This document shows positions 1-12,500 of a stretch of 64,000 nt of DNA, piece after piece. The notes beneath the pieces were generated by a model, which was not told the origin of the DNA, made no database searches, and saw only the letters and a list, made by a program, of their open reading frames with translations. Position 1 is the first letter of the stretch, and each line of letters opens with the position of its first letter. This DNA comes from Dryas octopetala (Eukaryota > Streptophyta > Magnoliopsida > Rosales > Rosaceae). The DNA lies in assembly GCA_963921425.1 (NCBI GenBank), contig OY992836.1, positions 11,997,304 through 12,061,303 of the forward strand. Reading direction: 5' to 3'. Position numbers and translations under genes: made by a program.

Positions 1-743
1 ACTTTGATTGTGTTGTGGAAAAGTATTCTATTGCTTATTATTAGAGCCTAATAGTTAAACAAGGTTTCCAATAGTCAGGTTGTGTCTGTGTCTGTGTGGT
101 GTATATGTGCAAGTGCATGGAAATTCAATGATATATTAACTGAAAAGGGTAATCAGAGACAATGCAAATCTCAGGATATCAAAAAACTGGTACACCCAGC
201 AATTTAAGCAAATCATAAATTGGAACACATGTCCTAGATAATGGGAGTGAAAGAAAAGAATAAATCAAACTAAAAGCACATCCAATCAAAAAGGAAAAAA
301 AAAAAAGATATAAACCATCTATGCCCATGGCAACCCAATGGATGATGGTTAGAATAAATTTCATTGTTTGATTACTGGGCAAAAACAAGCACAATGTAAA
401 AGAGAGTACTTATAATAAAATAAGAATACAATGAACTGCGTGGAAACACAAGGTAAGTACTTTAGAAATACCTGTTCTGCCAAAATTCATGTTACCAAGC
501 TGCTACATTGGATCCAATTCATCTTGTGGCCAACAACCCCTGAATAAAATGTTAGTAGCAGACTAAGTGAAGCATCTGATCTTAATTTGAGATTTTAAAA
601 AATAAATATGTAGAGAGGTGGTCATAGTTGAGACTTTCAACTACCATCAATCTAGATCAGCTTATTCTTTGAGCTGTCCAGTTAAATGAAAAGGCAGATT
701 TGGCTGACAATTGAAAACTAATAACTCAAAATTTTCCCTGTAG
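1..743. other. Probable intron or upstream part of the first gene, no exon resolved
   Basis: AT-rich sequence with no convincing coding stretch. It lies upstream of the first recognisable exon (744) of the plus-strand gene, so it is probably intronic. A good splice-donor-like site (GTAAGTAC at 453) is present, but I could not find a matching exon with an open frame before it. A short CA repeat starts near 905, in the next intron. Confidence 0.4.
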
Positions 744-1538
744 GTCCTGGCTCGTGATAGGCTCTTGGGCTCTTACAAGGTACTAGCAACTGGATATGAT
801 CTATCCAATTTCAAATGTGTGCAAAGTATCACAATGTATCCCTAAGAAGGATGCATGCAAAACAAAGTTACTTTGCTTTGAGGTGAAATACAAATGAAAT
901 GCACACATACACACACACACCACAGTGCTAAACATAAGAATAATATGCCTGACACTTTTAGCAGTTAGATACAAATGCAGTAATTGTATAGACATTTCTG
1001 TTTATTCTATCTTTCCTCATTTTATGGAACTAGGAAAGATGTGAGCTACCATGTATAATATTCTTCTGTAGGATATGAGATTAATATGGAAAAATGAAAA
1101 TTTTTGCTTGTAGGTTAAACCAGTCATCAAATTGCTGAAACAGACTCTAGTAGGAACAGGGGCATTACTTGTTACAGCAGTGTTGCTATTTATGTTTGCT
1201 ACACCTGTGGAGGATTTCATTCACACCACATTTTCCACAAAAGAAAAGTCATCAAATGCTTCGGTCTCAAAGTTGAACATAAGGTTTTATAGAGAAATAG
1301 AGATCAGAGTCTGAGATGAATTACATACATATTATTTTTTGTCCTTTGTTTTCTGAATGTTACTTAATGTTGCAGAAAAGAGGAGTTGCTTAAATTGCCA
1401 ATGGAGGTGAAAGCTGATGATGATCTAGCAGCAGCAGCTGCTGAGGCTGCTGATGGAAGACCAGTCTACTGCAGAGATAGGTTTTATCGCGCATTAGCAG
1501 GTGGGCAGTACTGCAAATGGGAGGATCTAGTCAAGTGA
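744..1538 (+). CDS. 3' end of a single-pass membrane protein gene, family not identified (partial)
   Basis: Three exons join in one frame: 744-779, 1114-1283 and 1376-1538 (stop TGA). All introns are GT-AG. The first visible exon encodes VLARDRLLGSYK. The second contains a clear hydrophobic segment (TLVGTGALLVTAVLLFMFA), typical of one transmembrane helix, followed by a Ser/Lys-rich linker. The last exon is acidic and alanine-rich and ends in a conserved-looking basic/aromatic tail with the segment YCRDRFYRALAGGQYCKWED. The upstream exons lie outside the window, so the total length and any targeting peptide are unknown. The layout of one membrane helix followed by a charged tail would fit a plastid-envelope or other organelle membrane protein, but I do not recognise the family with confidence. 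The first exon (36 bp) is the least certain part and rests only on splice sites and frame. Confidence 0.6.
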
Positions 1539-2637
1539 TTAATTCCATATTAATGAGAGTGACGCTAGAGCTACAAAAGGTTTTACAAAATTGTTTTTGC
1601 AAACTAAAGTAGTGACCTGCATGGCAATGCCACGTCACCACATCATTTTGTAAAACGGTTTTTGTAAAAATCTTTCAACAAATAGCATTTTCCTCATAAC
1701 TATGCGTGTAAATTTGTAACAGTTAAAACCAATAAAATTTAAAGGCTTTACCCCATTAATTTAGGGGAACTATGATTAGAAAATCAGGCATAAACAAAGC
1801 ATGAAAGAATGAACTGATGTAGACATATATATATAAGATGATGTGATAAAAATTGAGCACATCACGTTTGATTTACAACTTGGCTGTACATTATGACCAA
1901 TTTTTTCAAAGGAACTAGCAGTTACTATAGGAAACATAAAAGATAAACTTTCTGAGACAGCAATTCCTGAGAACAGCTTCAGGAAAACAGCTGCAGAAGC
2001 AACTAGACAGTTATGCTCCCTGAATATCCCAAATGATGATCTTTACTAATCTTGGTAGCAGGATGAAAAGTCATCTCCATAAACATCAATATCGAGACAC
2101 AGAAATGATATGTTCTGGAAAATAACAGCCAATCATACTTGGAGTCCTAACAATCTTGATTAGTGCCGTTTGCATGATATCAAAAGCAGCGCCTCTGACT
2201 TCAGAAATCAAGCATTCTACCATTGCAGATAGCTTCACCAAATTGGGGTAAAGCCACAAGCAGTATCCCTTACAAACAAGTTTCTAGCACCGATTGCGAG
2301 CTCTGAACGGTAGTTCTCTGATAATATGCCAGAAGCCATCTTTGTGATCAAGAATGCTAATAGCTACACCATATTAGTGTAAGAGAGCCCCAAATGAAAT
2401 CCCTACCAAAAGAGTTTAAACCAACTTTAATCAACCGTCCTTCAATTATATGCTAACAGCTATCTTTATGATGGTAAAAACTAATGGTGGGATACAGGAT
2501 CATCACTTTTGCATTAATTTCTGCTGTGTAAACTTTCTGACACCCTGATTAGAGCATAGCAAATCTCAGAAATGAGGCATTTTATCATGCAAGCATCCAT
2601 GGAGACATGGTGTGCAATACCCTGACTAGTATGCCTC
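1539..2637. other. Converging 3' ends, untranslated and intergenic
   Basis: This lies between the stop codon of the plus-strand membrane protein gene and the stop of the minus-strand J-domain gene, so it should contain both 3' UTRs. At about 1580-1690 there is a short imperfect inverted repeat (arms around TTTTACAAAATTGTTTTTGC and its complement), possibly a small MITE. No open reading frame of interest. Confidence 0.5.
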
Positions 2638-5600
2638 CTAAACAAGTCTTTTGCACCAATTCAGAATTTGAAAAAGTCGTCTGTCAACAACATCCCTGAA
2701 TCTATGTTTCCTTCTTTTTGCATCTTCAAGATCTAAAGTTCTATATGCAAGAGTAAGAAGATACATCGCAGGATGGAGTCTCCTGCAGATAGCATAAATG
2801 GGATAGTGAGTGTATTTCAAAAGGTATAAAAGACTTAAAAGTCAAAATGGGTGTATAGAGGGATAATATGCTAAAGGACCCACGAATAATATCAACACTA
2901 AGTATATAAAGACAACACCATTGGTGTGGATGCGGGATTTGATTAGAAACCCAAAAAACACAATTGGTGCTGAGATTTCACTCTAAATACATTTTCAAGC
3001 CATTCAAAGATTCCAGATCTTAATTTTATTTTTTTCACTCCTTAACACAGTGTTTGGAACCAAAGGAAAAAAAAAAGATTTCACTTCATTCGTAAATCAT
3101 TCACTTCATTGAATTCATCTGTAAATGAATTCCAATGCTTAGAACAAAACATTCAAATTGCAGAATTCAATGTTCATTTTTTCCTTAATTAACCGTATCA
3201 TACTCGAAGAAAAATAATGATCCCAAGTTAGTTTGGTAATCCTCACTCTTAAAGGATTCGAAAATAAACTATAGGTTTTCACATTTCAAACCTGAGAAAA
3301 AAGGATTTGGAGTTGATATCTTTAAAACTTGAGGAAACAGTTGGTTCCAATTCCAAATACCTAAAATTTATGGTGTTTTACACTAAATTTATACTTAATA
3401 ATTCAATACAAGTTGAAATCAACGCCAAGCAAGTTCATAATTAAAACTCCTGTTCTATTTAGTAAAGTACTTGAACCCTAGAGTTAAAGAAAACTATGAA
3501 TTATGAAAAAGAACTCAAGCTCCAAGGCTACTGCTACGACATTACTTACTTTTCAAATTGTTCACCTGCATCAAAGCCATCCCAATACCGTTGTGATGGC
3601 AACATCCGGCCCTTCTTATCTCTGCCAAATGTTTCAATATACCAACCGCCTATGTCATGCATGCCACAGCGAGGCTCAAACAGCCAAAATCTGTCCAAAT
3701 AAGAAATTTAAGAAAATTATTTAATGATACTATCTGTTGGAATAATCTCATATGATATACATAGGACTAACACATGATACTTTCAACCAATAATTTTTTG
3801 GGTTACATAGGTTAAACAGTCTTGCTTGGGAGCAGATTTATCATTCTGTCATATCATCAATACAGGCTAATGACACAAAAAGGAAGCTTCAAACAATTGT
3901 AACAGGATATGACTCGACTAACCAGTTTCTTTTGAATGGGAAGTGAGATCACACCACTGTAACTAACTGAAATAAAAGGAACCACGTAAAGAATAACAAT
4001 AGTAGCAAAAATGCTTGTACACTTCGATAAACTTTAGAATAAGTTAGTCTGGTGATGCCAAAATTATGAAAATTAAGAAACAATTATGAAAGAGAATGAA
4101 ATTAAGCATAACAAAACAATAGCATGTTCTTGCAAGAAGAAAGAACATAGAGGTACATTTACTTGAAAATGAAGTATCAGAATGAATTCTTCACTGAAAT
4201 TGCAGTAAAGCTTTCATAAAGATGTCACAGCTTACTTGCTTGGCGGTAACCGGGCTCTAGTGCATCTACACTCACAAACAGACACTTCTTCTCCCAATCC
4301 ATACCAATGCATGTGTTTGACCTATAAATTTTTGAATATGAATGTATAAATATATACTAATTCAAACATATAGTCTACACATTAGAAAGCACCTCTAGCA
4401 CAGATATAATTAGAATCACACAACAAATAATATATATATATATATAAAAGAACCGATACGGGGACACAACAAATTTCCAAAAACTAGGACATGGACACGG
4501 CAAGGACGCGTCAATTAAAATAATATATCTATGCTTAAAAAATAAAATTCACAACTCACGAGTCATTCACTTATTTTCATCCTAAAACAAAACTCATTAT
4601 CCACAAGAGGGCAGCTCAGCTAGCTAATTTTCATCACAAAAATTTCAAATCTACCCCTGCCGTGTCTCAAATGTGTCCATGTCGTGTCCAACCCGTGTCC
4701 TTGCCGTGTCGAGAGCATGTCCAAAAGTCAAAGTTGACAAAAAGTTTCAACCGACACTCGAAAGCGTGTGTCCAACACGTGTCGGTCACGTGTCGTATCC
4801 ATTTTAATGTCCAACACACAACACTCCATACTGCTGGAGTGTCGGTGCTTCCTATCACTGACTATAACTGAGAATTCAGGCAGACAGTTATGGTGACTGA
4901 TAACGATTCTTAATAAGATACTACATGCAATGATATGCATTTGTACAAAAGCAAGCCCCCCTATAATCAAACTCAATACTTGTTGGAATATAATATCCAT
5001 GCAAGCAATATGAGATGTCTAAAAGGGAAAAGAAATAAGTACACCCCCAATAAAAACCCCAATTTAGTTTAAAGAACTATTGGCAACCATATGTTAGTAC
5101 ATCTTAGAATATGCACCGCTAGTATATACAAGGAACTCCTAAACATCATGCAGAATCTGTAACCTGCAGATTTTCCCTCTAATGAAATATGGCAATAAAT
5201 ATAGAAATCATAAGTGTGAAATTGTATGTCTCAACAAAGATGAAATCCAAGGAGCAAAAGAACTTAAGGAAACCAGGTTTACAAACCAGCAGTGTTCTAT
5301 GCTTCATAATCACATGGGTTTTGGTACCACTGCTGTTGTAGACAAGGCAAGACCCTTCTTCTGAGCTAGTCCCTAATCCGGTTATGGTTCCCAATAGAAT
5401 CCTTGATCCAACAGCACCACCTGAATTGGAATCTTCTGAAAACCCATTGCCGGTATGCACAGAGCTTTCATTAGAGCTCAGAAAAACATGAATGTGATCA
5501 GTGTCTTCATTCTGTATCCCACCACAATGGCTTTTAGGAGGGACTCTGGTGGCTGTAGCAACCACCCTTCCAGATATATGCAATTCTAAATCTTTGTATG

Positions 5601-7033
5601 CATCTGATGAGTGATTTGCAATATCCCCAGTTTTCATATTACCATTTTCAACATCATCAATACCACCAGAGTTCACGCAGATACTCGAATCCTCAACAGA
5701 TTGACAAATCCCCAAACCTGTTGATGTGGAATAAGTTAATTTCTTATTGCTGTAGTATGATAATTCTGGAACTTTATCGACTAGGAAAACCATCCCAAAA
5801 AGATCCCGCCCTGATACCAAATGCAGCACCTCTGGAGTTTCATACCAAGACCTCTCTTCAGCTTCAAAGCAGTCAGGAAGAAAGTCCATAGACTCAATTA
5901 CAGGGCCATAGTAGGCCGCATGTATGGCTGAATAAAAATCTCTCTCCAGCACATCAAAATAACCTGTTCCAACAACCACCTTCTTCTCTGACAACACGTC
6001 ATTTATAGCAAGCCTATACCACTTGAGCCACTCAACAACTTCCATCCGCTTATATGTAGCTAGATGACACTTATACATACGCAATGTCACGTCCCGCCCA
6101 GAATGTTTCTGCATAAGCTTCCTCTGAGATAACAGGTCCCTGTCGTAATGGGCCCTCCTTTCACAATCTGAAAGAATCTGCAATCCATTATCGATTATGC
6201 AGTCAAGCCAGAATACCTGTATTTTCCTTGTAATGTACAAATTCTTGTTTGGATTATTGCTCATAAAAGGGTAATGCTATACGGAAAACTAACTAAGGAC
6301 TACAAGCTTCAAAAATACAGGGAGTAGAACAGTGTGATACGTGCAACGTGCCACCTAAACTGCCACGTCAATTGGTAAACAAAGATTTTTAAGACTTTTG
6401 GTACATTTAGCATCCTATTTGTTTTTGCAAGAATGCCAGCAATAAACTTCTCCAAGGCCATAAGTTAATCGAGCTATAACTATAAACCCAAGTCCTCTTT
6501 CACTAATCTAATTTACAATTCAAGCTAAACCCAAGTCCTTTATCGATAATCCAATTTAAAACCCAAGCTTTCTTTGTTTGTTTTGAATATTGCAAACCTA
6601 ATTACAAGCTTAACTTCAGACTTTATCACTATAATCACCGCCCAAGCAAACAATTCATTTATATAGGATAAACTAAAATCAGGGTATTGGAGCAATGAAT
6701 AGAGAGAACCTCATAGGCGGCGAGGATTTGCACGAATCGGCGAGCAGCATTGGAATCGTTCTTGGACTGGGCGAGGTCCGGGTGAGTTTGTTTTGCGAGT
6801 TTGTGGAAAGACGCTTTGATTTCAGCAAATGAGCTGGTCTCCGAAACGCCTAGGAGTTCGTAGGCGTTCTCTGAGTCGAACTCGGCCTGAGCTGACTCGG
6901 TGCTGCTACTGAACCGCCGAGTTCCACTGCTCTGATAAAAGAGCAAGAGATAGCACCTTGGATTGGGTTGAATTGAGAGTACACGAATTGGACGATGGCG
7001 AATCGGGACGCTGTGCCTGGTGAGAGAGGCCAT
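2638..7033 (-). CDS. J-domain (DnaJ/Hsp40) co-chaperone, mitochondrial-type
   Basis: Five exons read on the minus strand: 7033-6710, 6177-5287, 4321-4236, 3690-3550 and 2782-2638. All have GT-AG introns and consistent phases, giving 528 residues. Residues 1-45 are basic, Ser/Arg-rich and lack acidic residues, ending in RRFSSS, which looks like a mitochondrial presequence. The J domain spans about residues 57-125 and has the HPD motif at 84-86, the loop that stimulates Hsp70 ATPase. It is split by intron 1 inside AAYE|ILSD. The rest has no Gly/Phe or zinc-finger region, so this is a class C J protein. The C-terminal third is rich in Trp, Cys and His, including CRCTRARLPPSK and FWLFEPRCGMHDIGGWY. 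The substrate and partner are not visible; an Hsp70 partner is expected from the family. Intron 3 carries a GTGTCC-rich repeat and intron 1 a MITE-like repeat. The exon 3 frame was fixed by continuity with exons 2 and 4. Confidence 0.85.
4440..4866. repeat. GTGTCC/GGACAC-rich repeat inside an intron of the J-domain gene
   Basis: Within the intron 4322-5286 the left half carries ACGGGGACAC, GGACACGGC and similar words, and the right half carries GTGTCC, CCGTGTC and CACGTGTCGG words in the opposite sense. The two halves look like arms of a degenerate inverted-repeat element. I could not fix the ends or a target duplication. Confidence 0.4.
6270..6440. repeat. Short MITE-like repeat in intron 1 of the J-domain gene
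   Basis: The segment opens with GGGTAATGCTATACG and closes with TTTAGCATCCTA, which are approximately inverted, and contains a GCCACGTCA word resembling the one at 1630. The ends are imperfect and no target duplication is seen, so it is only a candidate small transposon remnant. Confidence 0.3.
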
Positions 7034-8390
7034 TTTTTTTATTTATTAATTGGGGAATTTTGGAAATGGCGGAGCTGCGAGTCTGAGACTGAGCTGGTTT
7101 CGGTTTGAGCGAGGAACAGTGGAGGTGCGGAGTCACTGCGGAGGGAGTGTTTACGTGTCACTCTGCACGCGTATTTAGAGGCCTTGAATGGTCTGGTAGT
7201 GACGCGTGGCAAGGCATTTGTATACCGGTAGTCATTTTTTAAATTTTTTTTTCTTTAGTAGATTATATCCTAATAGAACACATGCAGGTGTTGTCACTGA
7301 GAAATAATGCAGGACTGCAGAAAATCAACCTCTTACAATTCAATCAAAGAAAGAGCAGAGAGAGAAAGCATAGTAGAAAAATTGGTAGGGAATTCATCAA
7401 CCCTCTTATCTCTTTCCCATTCTTACTCTCTCTGTTCTTTTTTTTTTTTACGACCAAATTTAAAGCATAATAAAAAAATGATTTGACAAATAGGTAAAGA
7501 ATTCAGTCCATTTTAGAGACTGGTTATACTAAACACAATATATTGTATGAAGTCACATTTAGTAGCCCAAAAATTTATTTTCTTAATTATCAGATCTAAA
7601 TAAGGTCAAAACTGCATCTGTATCATATGTAGTGTATGTGTATATGTTACCCACTCACATGAAGATACATAATTATTTGCACTCACATGTGACATGTTTA
7701 ACCCACTACTGCTTTCATTTTGTGTCTAACCTGCCATAGACAATAAGACAATTAGATATTTAATGTATTACTAAACCCTCTTACATATATAGAAGATTGC
7801 TCGAATTTTTTCTAGCTGCCAAGAAAAACAAGAAAAACTCAAAACAAATTAAATATTGTTTAAATATAAATTCTACAAATCTTTGTCAACTCTAAGTTCG
7901 AAGAACTCGAGTTTAATAAACGTTTATAATTTGAAAAAGAGTTATTAGATGGTCCTGTACTCCTGTGTGGGAGAGCAACTGTGCAAAGAAATCTCTTCTT
8001 GTGCAATTGTGCCGCTAGCAGTGCAAAATTGCAAATACAAGTACAACTCTCTATCTACCTTCAAACATTTGTTAGTGCAAAATTGCAAATACAGCTAGCA
8101 GTGCAAATACACCCTCAAACATTTGATTCATATTATACCAGCTGTTTTCTAACATTTAATTACTCACTAATGTAATAAATGACATAATAGATTCTTACTT
8201 ATTATAAATAAAAAAGTTTAAAATGTTTATATATATACTAATAAAGAAAGAATTTGTGATAAAGTCAGTGTAAGTGTGTAACACATACAATCATTTTTTT
8301 GTTCTTCAATGTTTTCTAAATGTCCTTGTATATCATGCATCCATTGTACCAAATAAAAACTCACAAATAAAATAGAGCAAATTACAATTT
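7034..8390. other. Intergenic, upstream of the J-domain gene
   Basis: The first 150 bases upstream of the ATG are relatively GC-rich and probably form the 5' UTR and core promoter. Beyond about 7230 the sequence is AT-rich. Near 8020-8110 the words AGTGCAAAATTGCAAATACA and CTAGCAGTGCAAATAC recur as a short local duplication. No coding region is seen. Confidence 0.4.
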
Positions 8391-8508
8391 AGTACCCCAA
8401 CTTTAAAACCTTGCAAAAAAGTACCTCAACTTTCATTTTGTATCAATTTAGTACCCCAACTTTAAAACCTTGCAAAAAAGTACCTCAACTTTCATTTTGT
8501 GTCAAAAT
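8391..8508. repeat. Tandem duplication of a 59-bp unit at the edge of the assembly gap
   Basis: Two head-to-tail copies, 8391-8449 and 8450-8508, both start AGTACCCCAACTTT and contain TTGCAAAAAAGTACCTCAAC. They differ at a few bases near the end (GTATCAATTT against GTGTCAAAAT). The AGTACC-AACTTT style is that of the terminal regions of plant inverted-repeat DNA elements. The assembly gap begins 31 bases later, so the other end may lie in or beyond it. Confidence 0.7.
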
Positions 8509-8539
8509 AGTACCTCCGTTAGTTTTTCTGTCAAAATAG

Positions 8540-8739
8540 NNNNNNNNNNNNNNNNNNNNNNNNNNNNNNNNNNNNNNNNNNNNNNNNNNNNNNNNNNNNN
8601 NNNNNNNNNNNNNNNNNNNNNNNNNNNNNNNNNNNNNNNNNNNNNNNNNNNNNNNNNNNNNNNNNNNNNNNNNNNNNNNNNNNNNNNNNNNNNNNNNNNN
8701 NNNNNNNNNNNNNNNNNNNNNNNNNNNNNNNNNNNNNNN
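8540..8739. other. Assembly gap (200 N)
   Basis: Exactly 200 undetermined bases, a conventional placeholder length, so the true size is unknown. It directly follows the duplicated repeat, which probably caused the break. Confidence 0.99.
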
Positions 8740-10196
8740 CAACAAGTTATGCTGCAGCCTGCAACATACAGATTACTACAAACAGGTACACATTTCCAAA
8801 CAAGAAGAAGACCCAATCTCAATCTCGTTTATAATCTCGTTTATGATACAAAAAGTAATCAAATCTGACGCTTATTGTTTATATTACTTTTCTTTTTTCC
8901 TTTATCCAATCTCGCTGTGGTGCATGTGATTCTGGGAGTTGGGTCCACAACCAGACTCGCATAAATTCACAGCCAAATTAATATGGATAGATAAAGTTTG
9001 AACTGTATTAATGAATGAATTAATTAATTGGTGCTTAACAAGGGAATTAATTAACAAAGAAAGTTAAACAACCCCATGAAATTAAATTTGTTGGTGAGAA
9101 ATTAACGTACGCATGGTAGTTGGTGGGGAGAAGTAGAAACTCCACAGTCCACATCATTCACCCACCAAAAAGAAAAGTGAGAAACAATGATAAATATAGA
9201 AATCCAACCACATAGTTATTAGCAATCGCTGGAGAGTCACAGGCCAAAGAAGCTGGCGAGTAGAGACAAAAACCCGTGAACCAAAACACTAAAATTCAAA
9301 GGTTGGGTGATGAAATTTGTAAGTTTTATTTTAATCAGAATTCCAACTTCCAAACATGGGATTGTAGTTCGGAAAAAAAGCCAAGATTCGGGCATGATAG
9401 ACCCAACAGCTAGCATGGGTTTTTGGTTGCCAGTATTGTATACGGTAGCTCATCAAATATCTTTACAATGTAACAAAGAATATTGACCACTTTTTTTTTT
9501 TCTTTGGCCATGAAGATCGAATATTGACCACTTAATTAAGATTGGGACATGGGATGGCTATAAAAGAAAACTAAAACTATTTGGATTATCGTAATGACTA
9601 TGCAGTATACTTTTTTTTTTTTTTTTGATAAAGGAGAGTTTGTATAAATGAATTTCACCTCTATTATCAGTTAAGAAGGTCATTTACAAAAGAACTAATT
9701 TTTCTTAAAGTACAACTAAGTGACTAAGAATTGTTGAAATTGAGGTATTGCCCAAACTACACAAACAAAATGGATGATTTGGCCTATATTAATGCTATGA
9801 TAGCACATAAAAATCTCTACCACTTAATTAATTAAGGTTGTAAATTGTAATTGATCTGCAAAAGAAAGCTAAGAGAGGGAATCAATACGGTGTAGAAAGG
9901 GAGGCATGCATAGTTAAAAGGCTGATCAATGCACGTGATGAAGGCTAAGAATACATACTAAGCAGTTCGATCCCACTCACTCCCTCTTTTGTCTCAACGC
10001 AATCATTCAAAGGAAGCAGACAACCACCCACCGTCCCTACTTAATCGTTTCCCATGATAATTTCACACTTCCAGCTAGCTCTCGACAGAACTCTCTCTGC
10101 GTATTAAAACAGATCGAGCGTTACCAAAGCTTCCTTGTCCATTTTATGGTCTCTCTGAAAACACAGAGAGCCTACTCAACTGAGAAACTAAACAAA
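8740..10196. other. Intergenic and promoter region of the subtilase gene
   Basis: AT-rich with several poly-T runs (for example 9490 and 9610). Closer to the gene there is a GCACGTGA word near 9931 and pyrimidine-rich stretches at 9980 and 10085. A weak TATA-like GTATTAAAA lies near 10100. No coding region. Confidence 0.4.
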
Positions 10197-12500
10197 ATGA
10201 GCAACTCTAACGCTTTAATGCTTCTTTTGCTTCTGGGTCTCAGCTGCTGCCATTACTCCATGGCAGTCGTGGACTCCAACTCCAAGGAACCGACTACTTA
10301 CATCGTCCACATGGCCAAATCTGAAATGCCGGCGAGTTTCGAGCACCACGCTCACTGGTACGACTCGTCGCTCAAAACAGTATCTGACTCAGCTGAAATG
10401 CTCTACACCTACACCAATGCCATCCACGGCTTCTCCACAAAGCTAACAGCTCAAGAAGCACAGTCGCTGCAAAACCAACCCGGAGTCCTCTCCGTGCTTC
10501 CCGAGTTGAAATACGAGCTCCACACCACTCGGACCCCTGAGTTCCTTGGACTCAGCCAAACCAACCAAATGATCCCCGAGTCCGACTCGGTGGGCGAAGT
10601 AATCATCGGGGTCTTGGACACCGGTGTCTGGCCCGAGAGCAAGAGCTTCGACGACACCGGACTCGGACCCGTACCCGGTTCCTGGAAGGGCGACTGCGAA
10701 GTGGGCACCAACTTCAATTCCTCGCACTGCAATCGCAAACTAATCGGCGCCAGGTACTTCGCCAAAGGCTACGAGGCCACGCTGGGCCCCATCGAGGAGT
10801 CTAAGGAATCCAAGTCCCCGCGAGACGACGACGGACACGGCACGCACACGGCCACCACCACTGCCGGCTCCGTCGTTCAGGGGGCCAGCCTGTTCGGCTA
10901 TGCGCCCGGAACCGCTCGTGGGATGGCCACGCGAGCCCGGATCGCCGCCTACAAGGTATGCTGGATCGGAGGCTGTTTCAGTTCCGACATCCTGGCCGCC
11001 ATCGACAAGGCAATCGAGGACAACGTGAATGTTCTCTCGATGTCGCTCGGCGGCGGAATGTCCGAATATTACAGGGACAGCGTCGCCATCGGAGCTTTCT
11101 CGGCCATGGAGAAGGGGATCTTAGTCTCGTGCTCGGCCGGAAATGCGGGTCCCAGTCCGTACAGTCTGTCGAACACCGCTCCATGGATTACTACCGTAGG
11201 CGCCGGCACACTGGACCGCGACTTCCCCGCTTACGTCAGCCTCGGTAACGGTAAAAACTTCTCCGGCGTTTCTCTTTACAGCGGTGACGGTAAAAACTCC
11301 TTACCCACCGCGCTGACGCCGTTTATTTACGCCGGTAACGCGAGCAACGTCACGTCAGGGAATCTGTGCATGATGGGCAGTTTGATACCGGAGCAAGTGA
11401 AGGGCAAAATAGTAATGTGCGACCGTGGGGTCAACGCTCGGGTCCAGAAAGGAGCTGTGGTCAAAGCAGCCGGAGGGTTGGGGATGGTGTTGTCCAACAC
11501 CGCCGCAAACGGAGACGAGCTGGTGGCAGACGCGCATTTGCTTCCGGCTACGGCGGTCGGCGAGAAGAACGGCGACACTATAAAAAACTATTTGTTTTCG
11601 GATCCGAACCCGACCGCCGCGATCCATTTCGAGGGGACCAAAGTCGGGGTCCAGCCTTCGCCGGTGGTCGCGGCGTTCAGTTCTCGAGGCCCGAATTCGA
11701 TCACCCCGGATATCCTGAAGCCCGACATAGTCGCTCCGGGCGTGAACATCATAGCCGGGTGGTCAGGCGGGGTGGGCCCCACCGGGTTGGCGATTGACGC
11801 GCGGCGCGTGGCATTCAACATCATCTCGGGCACGTCGATGTCGTGCCCGCACGTGAGCGGGCTCGCGGCTCTGCTGAAGGCGGCGCACCCGGAGTGGAGC
11901 CCCGCGGCGATACGCTCGGCGCTTATGACCACTGCGTATACGGCTTACAAGAGCGGGCAGAAGTTGGAGGACGTGGCAACCGGGAAACCATCCACGCCGT
12001 TCGATCACGGGGCGGGGCACGTGGACCCCGTATCGGCCCTCAATCCGGGTCTCGTGTATGATATAACGGTGGACGATTACTTGAACTTCCTCTGCGCGTT
12101 GAATTACTCGGAGAGCGAGATTAGCAGCTTGGCGAAGAGAAAGTTCGCGTGCGATTCGAGCAAGAAGTACAGTGTTAGGGACCTGAATTACCCATCTTTT
12201 GCTGTGAATTTTGAGAGCAGAACGTCGTCGTCTAATGTGGTTAAGTACACGAGGACTTTGACCAACGTGGGCTCAGCTGGAACGTACAAGATGACTGTAA
12301 CTTCAGAGACCAAGTTGGTGAAGATCTCGGTGGAGCCTGAGACGTTGAGTTTTGCTCAGTCGAACGAGAAGAAGGGCTATACGGTGACGTTTAGTGTGGA
12401 GGGCTCGGTGCCGTCGAATTTGTTAAGCAGCTTTGGGAGGCTGGAGTGGTCGGATGGGAAGCACATTGTTGGAAGCCCAATAGCAATGAGCTGGAACTAG
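10197..12500 (+). CDS. SBT1.7: Subtilisin-like serine protease, SBT1.7/ARA12 type
   Basis: Intronless. The frame is open from 10146 (784 residues), but the ATG at 10197 (Met18 of that frame) directly precedes a typical signal peptide (Leu-rich core, then SCCHYSMA), so 767 residues is preferred. Numbering from 10146, the inhibitor_I9 propeptide is about 50-127 (YIVHM start, ELHTTRTPEFLGL at its end). The peptidase_S8 triad is D158 (GVLDTGVWPES), H231 (DDDGHGTHT) and S564 (SGTSMSCPH), with oxyanion Asn333 in SAGNAGP. A protease-associated domain is inserted at about 375-495 and a fibronectin-III-like C-terminus follows from about 680. The protein should be secreted to the cell wall. In the family, SBT1.7 trims pectin methylesterase activity in seed-coat mucilage; that role here is inference. 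The gene is markedly GC-rich compared with its flanks, which explains long open frames on its opposite strand. Close paralogues (SBT1.x) cannot be excluded. Confidence 0.92.
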   Translation: MSNSNALMLLLLLGLSCCHYSMAVVDSNSKEPTTYIVHMAKSEMPASFEHHAHWYDSSLKTVSDSAEMLYTYTNAIHGFSTKLTAQEAQSLQNQPGVLSVLPELKYELHTTRTPEFLGLSQTNQMIPESDSVGEVIIGVLDTGVWPESKSFDDTGLGPVPGSWKGDCEVGTNFNSSHCNRKLIGARYFAKGYEATLGPIEESKESKSPRDDDGHGTHTATTTAGSVVQGASLFGYAPGTARGMATRARIAAYKVCWIGGCFSSDILAAIDKAIEDNVNVLSMSLGGGMSEYYRDSVAIGAFSAMEKGILVSCSAGNAGPSPYSLSNTAPWITTVGAGTLDRDFPAYVSLGNGKNFSGVSLYSGDGKNSLPTALTPFIYAGNASNVTSGNLCMMGSLIPEQVKGKIVMCDRGVNARVQKGAVVKAAGGLGMVLSNTAANGDELVADAHLLPATAVGEKNGDTIKNYLFSDPNPTAAIHFEGTKVGVQPSPVVAAFSSRGPNSITPDILKPDIVAPGVNIIAGWSGGVGPTGLAIDARRVAFNIISGTSMSCPHVSGLAALLKAAHPEWSPAAIRSALMTTAYTAYKSGQKLEDVATGKPSTPFDHGAGHVDPVSALNPGLVYDITVDDYLNFLCALNYSESEISSLAKRKFACDSSKKYSVRDLNYPSFAVNFESRTSSSNVVKYTRTLTNVGSAGTYKMTVTSETKLVKISVEPETLSFAQSNEKKGYTVTFSVEGSVPSNLLSSFGRLEWSDGKHIVGSPIAMSWN

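Noticed and set aside
425..460. Splice-donor-like GTAAGTAC after a possible exon of the first gene
   Set aside because: No acceptor with an open frame in phase with the exon at 744 could be found.
4221..4240. Alternative splice donor (CT|GTGACA at 4228) for J-domain exon 3
   Set aside because: I first considered it because one frame needed it. The conserved frame (CRCTRARLPPSK to FWLFEP) works with the strong GTAAG donor at 4235 and needs no unusual site.
10443..12061. Several long open frames on the minus strand and in other plus frames inside the subtilase gene
   Set aside because: They overlap a conserved, intact protease and are a by-product of its GC-rich third codon positions. None shows a domain.
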